DNA of 21,500 nucleotides. Origin: Coemansia sp. RSA 1804 (taxonomy: Eukaryota; Kickxellomycota; Kickxellomycetes; Kickxellales; Kickxellaceae). Positions 9,805-16,038 of this stretch are shown one piece after another. The notes beneath the pieces were generated by a model, which saw nothing but the letters and a program-made list of their open reading frames with translations, was not told the DNA's origin and did no database searches. Made by a program: the position numbers and the translations under genes. The DNA lies in the NCBI GenBank assembly GCA_027578815.1, contig JANBTH010000303.1:1-21500 (forward strand). Reading direction: 5' to 3'. Position 1 is the stretch's first letter; each line of letters begins with the position of its first letter.

Positions 9805-10890
9805 ATGCATCTCACAACGGCGGCCAGACAGATGGCGGCGCAGTGGCGCAAGACATTCGCATGTGAGAAGACGATCAACTGGTTTCCAGGACACATGGCC
9901 AAGGGGATCAAGCAGATGCGCGACCACCTGCGCGCAGTTGATCTGATTGTGGAGATGCGCGATGCGCGGATCCCGCTGTCGTCGATCAACCGGCAGCTGG
10001 AGCAGCTGGCGGGCAAGAAGCAGCGGCTGGTGGTGTACAACAAGGCGGATCTGGCACCGGCGCACGTGCAGAGCACGGTGGAGCGGGAGCTTGCGATGCG
10101 TATGGGGAAGAGCCAGGATGTTCTTTTTGCCAGCGCAACGGCCACCGCGGCAGATGCACATAACGTGGAGCGGATTCTGGCGGCGGCGCGCGCGGTGGCT
10201 GAAAGCGGAGCCGAGCGCCAGTGCTCGATGATGGTGGTTGGCATGCCCAACGTGGGCAAATCGTCGCTGGTCAACGCGCTGCGACGCGTGGGTTCGGCGC
10301 GAGGCAAGGCGGCGGCAACTGGTGCCCGGCCGGGCGTGACGCGCGCACTTGGTAACCGAGTTCGGGTGCTGGAATCGCCGCCGGTGTATGTGTTTGACAC
10401 GCCGGGTGTTATGGTGCCCCACATTGCTGACCCCGAGACTGCCGTCAAGGTTGCGCTGACCGGCGGGATCAGCGACGATGCGACAGACACTGCCGTGCTT
10501 GCCGACTACCTTCTGTTCCGCCTCAACCGTCTGCCAGACATCGACTACTGCCGTGTGCTGCGTATTGAGCGCGCCACCGACGACCTCTCGGAGCTGGTGG
10601 CCATGCTGGGCGCGCGGATCGGTGCTCTGCGCAAGGGCGGTGAGGTCGACAGCGAGAAGACCATTGCCTTTTTTCTGCGCGCATACCGTGACGGCAAGCT
10701 TGGGGACCATTGTCTCGACGATCTGGATAGCGCTGCACTCGATGCTTTCTTTGCCGCGCTGGCTGCCCCCGCTCCACTGAGCCGGAACCAGGAGAAGATG
10801 GCCAAGCGCGCTGAGCAGCGCAGGCGCTCACTGGAGAAGAACAAGGCTAGGCGCGCTGGGCAGGACCAGCATGCATTGGAGAAGAGCTAG
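9805..10890 (+). CDS. MTG1: Mitochondrial ribosome-assembly GTPase Mtg1 (YlqF/RbgA family)
   Basis: A circularly permuted GTPase that acts on the mitochondrial inner membrane/matrix side in late assembly of the large mitoribosomal subunit. Numbered from the ATG at 9805 (361 residues; yeast Mtg1 is similar in size), the order is: family signature WFPGHMAKG (26-34); G4 YNKADL (NKAD 79-82); G5 SAT; G1 GMPNVGKSS (146-154); G2 PGVT with Thr179; and G3 DTPG (198-201). G4-G5-G1-G2-G3 is the diagnostic permuted order. The frame is open upstream to a GTG at 9793, but the ATG at 9805 is the natural eukaryotic start. It gives MHLTTAARQMAAQWRKTF, an Arg/Lys-containing, acid-free N terminus suited to mitochondrial import. 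The tail is strongly basic (RRRSLEKNKARRAG), consistent with rRNA contact. Intronless and codirectional with its neighbours. Confidence 0.95.
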   Translation: MHLTTAARQMAAQWRKTFACEKTINWFPGHMAKGIKQMRDHLRAVDLIVEMRDARIPLSSINRQLEQLAGKKQRLVVYNKADLAPAHVQSTVERELAMRMGKSQDVLFASATATAADAHNVERILAAARAVAESGAERQCSMMVVGMPNVGKSSLVNALRRVGSARGKAAATGARPGVTRALGNRVRVLESPPVYVFDTPGVMVPHIADPETAVKVALTGGISDDATDTAVLADYLLFRLNRLPDIDYCRVLRIERATDDLSELVAMLGARIGALRKGGEVDSEKTIAFFLRAYRDGKLGDHCLDDLDSAALDAFFAALAAPAPLSRNQEKMAKRAEQRRRSLEKNKARRAGQDQHALEKS

Positions 10891-11305
10891 CTTTGAAAGC
10901 GTTGCTGTTGTTATTATTATTGTTGTTGTTGTTGTTTTGCAGCAGGCATACAGCAAAGTTCTCTGCTGTGTTTTGCAGCCGCAAACAAACATTAAAAAAG
11001 ACAGGCGTGTTGATGCAAAAGAGGCTTTTTGACGTTTATCTGACTGTGATGGTGATGATGCTTGCTGCTGTTGCCTATTTTTGTTGATTGCATGCGTTTC
11101 GACGTCGTCCTTGAACCTATCTTGTTGTTTGCTCTTCTCTTCGCCTCTCTCTCCCCTTTCTTGTTTTCTTCCGGCCCAAATAAAAAATTGGTTGTAACAG
11201 CACACTTTTTATCACCTATTTCCCTCCTTTTCCCAGTTTCTCTTCTTTCCGTTAGCACTAGAACCGTAATATACACTCCTCTCTCTCTCTCTTACTTTCC
11301 GACAA
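10891..11305. other. Spacer between MTG1 and the SFH5-like gene, with microsatellites
   Basis: About 415 bases. It starts with a TTG/TTA trinucleotide tract (about 10908-10936) immediately after the MTG1 stop and ends with a pyrimidine-rich leader, including a (CT)n run at about 11278-11292, directly before the next ATG. Long CT-rich leaders are typical of fungal 5' UTRs. No gene is seen on either strand. Confidence 0.5.
10908..10936. repeat. TTG/TTA trinucleotide microsatellite
   Basis: An imperfect trinucleotide run of TTA units then TTG units, in the 3' UTR of MTG1. It is probably neutral and length-variable. Confidence 0.7.
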
Positions 11306-12550
11306 ATGGAGCCTGAAGTAGCCGCACAGCAGGACACGCAGCCTGCAAAGGCCCGGGCCTTCAGCGACGCCGAAAAGGAGCAGCTGGCAAAGTTCCGCCA
11401 AGCACTGCCCGACATCATCAAGGCGGCTGGCGAGGCATCGACGGTGGAGGTTAGCGCCTCGCTGTGGGGCGTCCCACTGCTTCCGCCCGACGCCAACGAC
11501 GATCCGCGCATCGACGTGATTCTGGTAAAGTTTTTGCGCGCACGCAGGAACAATCTGGACCAGGCGCGCGAGATGCTGACCAGCACACTCAAGTGGCGGG
11601 CCGAGTTTGGCGTAGACGCGCTGCTGGACGAGACCTTCCCGTCCGAAATCTTTGGCGCCGTCGGGTACATCCACGGGACCGACAAGGAGGGCCGGCCGGT
11701 GACGTACAATTTCTACGGCGGACTTGACAACAAGACGGTGTTTGGCGACCTTGACCGGTTCCTCAGGTGGCGCGTGCAGCTCCATGAGCGCGGTATGCGA
11801 ATGCTCGACTTTGCTGATACCGCCGATATGCTGCAGGTCCACGACTACCAGGGCGTTGGGCTTTTCAGTTACGACAAGTTTGCGCGCACCGCGTCTAGGG
11901 CCACTGTGCAGCTCATGTCTGACAATTATCCTGAGACCTTGGCTACCAAGATCTTTGCCAACGTGCCGGCCTGGGGCGAAACCATTTTCAATATCATTGG
12001 CAGGTGGCTGTCGGAAGATACGAAGAGGAAGTTTGTTGTGGTGGGCGCTGCCAATGCCTACACGGCGCTTGCTGACCGCATTGATTCAAAGGAAATTCCC
12101 GACAGATTTGGAAAGTCCGAAGCAGCAGAGACTTTTGCTGCTGTTGCGCCCTCGGAGGAGGAAAAAAAGGAGAAGGGTGTTGCTGCTGCTACTGAAGCTG
12201 CTGCGTCCTCCTCCGTATCGTCATCGCCGCCGCCCCCACAGCCTGCACACGTCGATGCGGCTGCCGATCTCTCAACTCCCTCTGCTTCCGTCGCTGACAA
12301 CAAGAGCGGCGGCGACGCGCCTCAGGTCACCGCCGCACCTGAGGCAGCCGAAAACGCACCAAACGACGTTGTTACTGATCCTGATCACGGCGATGAGCCA
12401 ACCGCTGGAATGCGTCCTGATGAAAACAAGACTGCTGTGTCCAGCAATGATCCGGCTCAGGAAGAAACCGTCGATGAGAAAGATCAGCAGTCCTCCTTGA
12501 AAAAGGACGATGCGCCTCCTCCTCCTCCGTCGGCTACTGCCAAGCCCTGA
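11306..12550 (+). CDS. SFH5: Sfh5-like Sec14/CRAL-TRIO lipid/heme-binding protein
   Basis: A member of the Sec14 superfamily; yeast Sfh5 is a PITP paralogue of the ER/plasma-membrane periphery that binds heme. The 414-residue product has an N-terminal helical lobe with WGVPL (54-58) and DDPRIDVILVKFLRAR (65-80), then the CRAL-TRIO lobe: LKWRAEFGVDALL, GTDKEGRPVTYNFYGG (124-139), VFGDLDRFLRWRVQLHERG (145-163), LQVHDYQGV (176-184), DNYPETLATKIFANVP (207-221) and FVVVGA. The GTDKEGRPVTYN and VFGDxDRFLRWRVQL strings are Sfh5 hallmarks. His179 and Tyr181 in VHDY match the spacing of the yeast heme-contacting His173/Tyr175. Residues about 275-414 are a low-complexity Ala/Ser/Pro/Glu tail, much longer than in yeast Sfh5 (about 294 residues). 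The ATG at 11306 follows a CT-rich leader and has no in-frame rival upstream. The symbol is by resemblance. Confidence 0.9.
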   Translation: MEPEVAAQQDTQPAKARAFSDAEKEQLAKFRQALPDIIKAAGEASTVEVSASLWGVPLLPPDANDDPRIDVILVKFLRARRNNLDQAREMLTSTLKWRAEFGVDALLDETFPSEIFGAVGYIHGTDKEGRPVTYNFYGGLDNKTVFGDLDRFLRWRVQLHERGMRMLDFADTADMLQVHDYQGVGLFSYDKFARTASRATVQLMSDNYPETLATKIFANVPAWGETIFNIIGRWLSEDTKRKFVVVGAANAYTALADRIDSKEIPDRFGKSEAAETFAAVAPSEEEKKEKGVAAATEAAASSSVSSSPPPPQPAHVDAAADLSTPSASVADNKSGGDAPQVTAAPEAAENAPNDVVTDPDHGDEPTAGMRPDENKTAVSSNDPAQEETVDEKDQQSSLKKDDAPPPPPSATAKP

Positions 12551-12791
12551 ATGCCCACCCAGCCTATTTCACTATCCCAGCTGAAAAGGAAGCCACGATG
12601 GCACTGCCTCAATCACTGGCAACCAAAAACCCCAAACGATAAAAAAACCCTCTAACATTTTTCTTCTTTTCTCAGTTAATCAAGGCTACAGATACAGACC
12701 CAAAAAAAACTTTTTGCTTCTTATTTTATGTTTATATGAATTTGCATTATTGAAGAATAAAAGTGAGGGTTTACTTTCTTCTTTTGTTACA

Positions 12792-13712
12792 ATGGCCAGA
12801 CTAACCGATTTGCCGTTCGAATTGTTGCTGGACCTTTTGTTGCTTTCGGGGAACACAGCCCTTGTGGCAGTAAATCGGCACACGTACATGTGTCTTCGCC
12901 CAGCATTGACGCCAAGGACATGTTATCGGTTTGTACGACACAAGGGTGACTGGCTAAAGGGGCGGGTGATAGCCAGCTCGCTTCCGTATCGCTTCCTAAG
13001 CACCGAGCTGCTGGCACAGATCGAGCAGAACGAACACGAGCTACTTGGCGGGCTTGCGAGACATGGCGGCGTGGAGAGGAATAGCGGGCGGAAGCATCAT
13101 AGTAACAGTAGCAAGGCGCGGCGGGTGGGCAGGGCTGTCAGGGATCTCAGGCTTGAGGATATCAAGATTCCCAACAGACTTTTCGTGTTCTCACAAGACC
13201 ACCCGCTTCCGCAGCTAAAACGAAAGGCTGGAGACGGTGTATGTGAGGGGGCGCGGAGGAAGCGCTCCCGCAACAATGCTGCTGGTGGATGTGAGGCAAA
13301 CCCAAATCAGACTCGCCTCGACGTTGTACGCAAACTGCTAAGGCTCAAGCTCTCGGTCCAAGGACCAAAGGGGAGCACTGGGCTTGTGATGGCTGCACGG
13401 GCTGGAAATCTCCCGATGGTGAGGTTGCTGCTGAAGCATGGTGCCAGTGCCTCCACCACCACCACCATTACTAACAACGCGGCCGCCCCTGCTTCTACTG
13501 CCGCTGCTGGTGCTATCGGTGATAGCAAGGCTTTACTCATGGCCGTGGTTAACGGCCACTTGGATATTGTCAAAAGACTGGTCAGGGCTGGTGCACCTGT
13601 CTCGTCACTGGCTCTGCGGTACGCTGTACAGAAAAAACATGCCGAAATTGTTTCGTGGTTGATGAAGAAGGGCGCTGCTCCAGATATGCTTACAATTAAG
13701 CTTTTAGACTAA
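12792..13712 (+). CDS. F-box-like and ankyrin-repeat protein
   Basis: A 306-residue protein. Residues 4-36 (LTDLPFELLLDLLLL, then LVAVNRHTYMCL) resemble a fungal F-box helix set, which would couple it to an SCF ubiquitin ligase; this is the weaker call. Residues about 143-162 hold a bipartite basic cluster (KRK, then RRKRSR), a possible nuclear signal. Ankyrin-like repeats occupy about 174-303: GLVMAARAGNLPMVRLLLKHGAS, then ALLMAVVNGHLDIVKRLVRAGAP, then LRYAVQKKHAEIVSWLMKKGAAP. A Thr/Asn/Ala-rich insert (about 221-241), with the CACCAC repeat visible in the DNA, interrupts the first two. The frame is open upstream to a TTG at 12714, but the ATG at 12792 is the first usable start and begins the F-box-like segment. 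The substrate is unknown. The gene stands at the edge of the AT-rich island and its composition is normal. Confidence 0.88.
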   Translation: MARLTDLPFELLLDLLLLSGNTALVAVNRHTYMCLRPALTPRTCYRFVRHKGDWLKGRVIASSLPYRFLSTELLAQIEQNEHELLGGLARHGGVERNSGRKHHSNSSKARRVGRAVRDLRLEDIKIPNRLFVFSQDHPLPQLKRKAGDGVCEGARRKRSRNNAAGGCEANPNQTRLDVVRKLLRLKLSVQGPKGSTGLVMAARAGNLPMVRLLLKHGASASTTTTITNNAAAPASTAAAGAIGDSKALLMAVVNGHLDIVKRLVRAGAPVSSLALRYAVQKKHAEIVSWLMKKGAAPDMLTIKLLD

Positions 13713-13752
13713 CATACTTTTTCTTGTTCATAATGTAGATTTAATACGCTCC

Positions 13753-13775
13753 CTTTCTTTCTTTCTTTCTTTCTT
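13753..13775. repeat. (CTTT)n microsatellite
   Basis: Five to six CTTT units just after the ankyrin gene stop, marking the start of the AT-rich island. Probably neutral. Confidence 0.8.
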
Positions 13776-14183
13776 GCATATTGAAAACTGTTGGCTTTTT
13801 CTGACATGAAGTCTTTAGACCACTTGATCCATGACTGTGTCCGTCATCCCCATTTATTCTAATAGTCACCTTTCTGTTGGGATCTATGGCAGGATGACCA
13901 ATCAGGTGTGTGGTTTTGAATATCTAGTAGAGCACTGCAGCTGATTTTTACTTCTATCAATCTGGAATTCGGAAATATTGTCACAATTTTCTGTTTTGCC
14001 ATTTATTTTTCTATTTCCGCGTGCTGAAACCTCCCGATTTTTTCGAAATCCATGTTTGAATATAGAAATAAATCAATTTCGACATTGTGAAATATAAAAT
14101 TATATATTTCAAATTATTCATATTTGTTTTGTCTTTTTTATCTAACAAATATTATATTAGTAAAATTATTTTAAGCTAATGAA

Positions 14184-14190
14184 TATAAAA
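14184..14190 (+). promoter_or_regulatory. TATA box of the first Ser-rich ORF
   Basis: TATAAAA in GAATATAAAAAGCG, 148 bases before the ATG. The equivalent element is present in unit 2 at 15243, which supports it as a retained promoter element in otherwise diverged DNA. Confidence 0.45.
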
Positions 14191-14331
14191 AGCGTTCGAA
14201 TTCCCTTGTTCAATCTCAATCTCAACCCTCCATATTATCTTCAATCCATCCAAAGAAACTACTTATACAGCAATCACTATTCTTAAGCCAAGCTAGTAAA
14301 GTTGATTTAGAAGAAAGCATAAATCAATAGC

Positions 14332-14550
14332 ATGTCAAACAAAGGTTTGGGATCCAACCCTAGCACTCCTGGATTGGCTAAAGGATCAAGTCCACCTACT
14401 GATAGTGGTCCAAGTTCTTTATCTGAAAGCAGTAGTGGTAGATCTGGTTCAGTGGACAGCAGTTCTACAACCAAAAGCCAAGAAGAGATTAGAAGGAAAA
14501 GACGCTCGGGCGCGCCTTCCCCAGAATCGCAGTCTCCTCACAGAAGGTAA
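14332..14550 (+). CDS. Ser-rich small protein, RRSGAPSPE family, copy 1
   Basis: 72 residues, no recognised domain. The protein is Ser/Gly/Pro-rich and predicted disordered: MSNKGLG at the start, a run of Ser between 23 and 47, then a basic tail KRRSGAPSPE followed by SQSPHRR and TAA. It is paralogous to the ORF at 15347: both start M-[ST]-N-K, share RSxSV near the middle, share RRSGAPSPE exactly, and end [HD]-R-[RK]-stop. In the shared nonapeptide the four base differences are all at third codon positions, which argues for a translated and selected product. The codons are AT-rich except across the GC-rich RRSGAPSPE stretch. It may be the first exon of a longer gene, because related reading frames continue past the stop in both copies. 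Function unknown. Confidence 0.5.
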   Translation: MSNKGLGSNPSTPGLAKGSSPPTDSGPSSLSESSSGRSGSVDSSSTTKSQEEIRRKRRSGAPSPESQSPHRR

Positions 14551-15346
14551 AAATGGAATAACTTAATATCAGAGAATGATAGAGAATATTCTTTGCAAGA
14601 ATTCTTGGATAAAAAGAAAGTTTACCAGGCTCAAGAAATATTGCATTCATTAGTGTTTATCATCTTTGAAAGTATTTCACTATATTTTTTATAAACAAGC
14701 TCCCTCTTCAATATTTAAAGAATATCTAGGAGGCGGCTGCATTTATAGTATAAAGTATCTTGAACGTTTGTAGTGTGTACACTTTTTCCAGCAAAATACA
14801 AGAAATTCAGCAGGCTAGCTTGTTGAATAACAAGAATTTAGGTTTGGTTCCTTTTCAAATCCCCGCTTAGATTTTTATATTTAAAAACTACATAATAAAA
14901 GTCTGAAGACGTATGATTTTACAAAATAAAACCACTGGGGAATTCCTTCTCTCAAAGAAATTTCTATAATACAGTCACCGCCTCTTTGTTGGGACAGCGG
15001 TGGGGACCAAAATTAATTGAAATTTCTAATTGACCATGACGTTACATTTATTGTACAGCTCTGCATTTCTCCAACTTTCAGATTTCACGTGAGTATCTGT
15101 TTGCATTCTATTTTCTCAATATATGAAGACTTTAGAATAAATTAATTTCCGCATTTTGAAACGTAAATTGCCATGTTCGAAAGCATTTACGTAATGTTCA
15201 TTTGCAGATATTTTGTGAGCAAGGGTTTATCAAGTGAAAACATATAAAAGAGCTTTAGTTTTTTTGTTACATCCTAATCTTTACTTTTTATAAAATCTAT
15301 ATTCCATTGAAAACAATTATATACAAAACAATTATCAATAAATAAT
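14551..15346. other. AT-rich interval between the two Ser-rich ORFs
   Basis: This holds the 3' part of unit 1 and the 5' part of unit 2. Two short frames stand out. One at 14580-14654 would read MIENILCK and so on to KKYCIH-stop and matches a frame after copy 2. The other, at 14720-14773, reads EYLGGGCIYSIKYLERL. From 14973 the unit 2 landmarks start, with a block (CAGTCACC, TTTGTTGGGACAGC, GGGGACCAAA) that resembles a DNA-transposon terminal repeat. No complete gene is seen. Confidence 0.45.
15243..15249 (+). promoter_or_regulatory. TATA box of the second Ser-rich ORF
   Basis: TATAAAA in CATATAAAAGAGC, 104 bases before the ATG at 15347. It corresponds in position to the TATA of unit 1. Confidence 0.45.
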
Positions 15347-15574
15347 ATGACAAACAAGAATCAAAGCAAGAAAGCTACACCTCCACAATCTAGGGGATCA
15401 AGCGTATCAACTGATGGCTTTCGCTTTAGTAGTTGCACACCGGACCACTCAAGTAGAGATACTTCAAGAAGTAATTCAGTACTTAGTGATGTTACAGTCG
15501 GAAGCGGAACAACAGCTGAACAAGAAAGGCGCTCGGGCGCACCTTCCCCTGAGCTACCCGCTGACAGAAAATGA
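15347..15574 (+). CDS. Ser-rich small protein, RRSGAPSPE family, copy 2
   Basis: 75 residues, paralogue of the ORF at 14332. It starts MTNKNQSK, has a Ser/Thr/Asp-rich centre (SSRDTSRSNSVLSD), then EQERRSGAPSPE and a short LPADRK tail before TGA. No domain, signal peptide or membrane segment is visible. The stop lies at the homologous position to that of copy 1 (TAA there, TGA here), which supports a real C terminus. A second frame covering 15414-15647 overlaps it and reads through into a segment (ENFLLIDK to KKHCTF) with a counterpart after copy 1. So a frameshift, a missed intron or a longer ancestral protein is possible. AT-rich codon use is unlike the neighbouring GC-rich genes. Function unknown. 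Confidence 0.5.
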   Translation: MTNKNQSKKATPPQSRGSSVSTDGFRFSSCTPDHSSRDTSRSNSVLSDVTVGSGTTAEQERRSGAPSPELPADRK

Positions 15575-16038
15575 GAACTTTTTATTAATTGACAAAGAGC
15601 TTGAATACACGAGATTCATAAAGTTCAAGAAGCACTGTACTTTTTAGTGTTAGCTGTTTTTATAAAGTGTCTTTTTGCATCATTATGTTTTCTAATGAAT
15701 ATTTTTACAGATATATCGGCAATACGAGCCAGACAGTTGCATCTTGCTCATTACTTTCGATAAAAAGCGGATGAAATCAACACAGCAGCGTATCTTTAGA
15801 TCTTGAATTGTCCATATCCCTCAGCAAGATACGGCAGAAAATTTAGGAGGTGGTGACGATTCCCTTTATTCACACTATATTGGGAAAAGGATTACAGCCA
15901 ATGCGAAGAGTGGCTCATTGCGACATGCAAAATACGAATAAAAGCAATCTCACTTCTTTCGTCCCCATTTCTCTATTCCCTTTTTCTCATCAGCCTGACT
16001 CTTATCTCCCTTTGTTTATCTCGCAACTACACAAGAAG
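15575..16038. other. End of unit 2 and pantothenate kinase leader
   Basis: An intron-acceptor-like site (TTTCTAATGAATATTTTTACAG, ending 15710) opens a frame from 15711 that stays readable to 15941 apart from one TGA at 15804. It may be a decayed or later exon of the Ser-rich gene. From about 15945 to 16038 the sequence is a pyrimidine-rich 5' leader for the kinase, containing a TGACTC hexamer at about 15991. Confidence 0.45.

Larger units (their letters stand above)
13713..14331. other. AT-rich upstream part of tandem unit 1
   Basis: About 620 bases, clearly more AT-rich than the flanking genes. It opens with a (CTTT)n tract (13753-13775). From about 13864 it is recognisably related to the segment beginning at 14973. 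Shared landmarks are AGTCACC followed by TTGTTGGGA-like sequence, and the block around 14062-14100 (AGAAATAAATCAATTTC, CATTGTGAAA), which matches 15132-15168. A TATA box lies at 14184. No coding region was recognised. Confidence 0.6.
13864..14773. repeat. Tandem repeat unit 1 (diverged, about 0.9 kb)
   Basis: The first of two related units. In order it holds: the AGTCACC/GTTGGGA block (13864), the AAATAAATCAATTTC block (about 14062), TATAAAA (14184), the Ser-rich ORF (14332-14550), a homologous post-stop segment ending in TTAGTGTT (about 14650), and an LGGG-containing frame (14720-14773). The same landmarks recur in the same order in unit 2, at offsets between about 1015 and 1118 bases. Unequal offsets mean indels have accumulated, so the duplication is old. 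Boundaries are approximate. Confidence 0.6.
14973..15855. repeat. Tandem repeat unit 2 (diverged, about 0.9 kb)
   Basis: The second copy, with landmarks in the same order as unit 1: AGTCACC with TTGTTGGGACAGC (14973), AGAATAAATTAATTTCC with CATTTTGAAA (about 15132-15168), TATAAAA (15243), the Ser-rich ORF (15347-15574), TCAAGAAGCACTG to TTAGTGTT (about 15625-15652), and ATTTAGGAGGTGG (about 15840-15853). It runs up to the start of the pantothenate kinase leader. Boundaries are approximate. Confidence 0.6.

Noticed and set aside
9658..10710. 350-codon minus-strand frame across MTG1
   Set aside because: It is antisense to a protein with all five GTPase motifs; a His/Arg-rich shadow with no family features.
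14193..14205. GTTCGAATTCC, like a tRNA T-arm
   Set aside because: The upstream sequence cannot form acceptor, D or anticodon stems; it lies between a TATA box and a start codon.
15850..16038. 63-residue N-terminal extension of pantothenate kinase
   Set aside because: It crosses repeat unit 2 and a pyrimidine-rich leader, shows no kinase or clear targeting sequence, and the ATG at 16039 fits the family start better.
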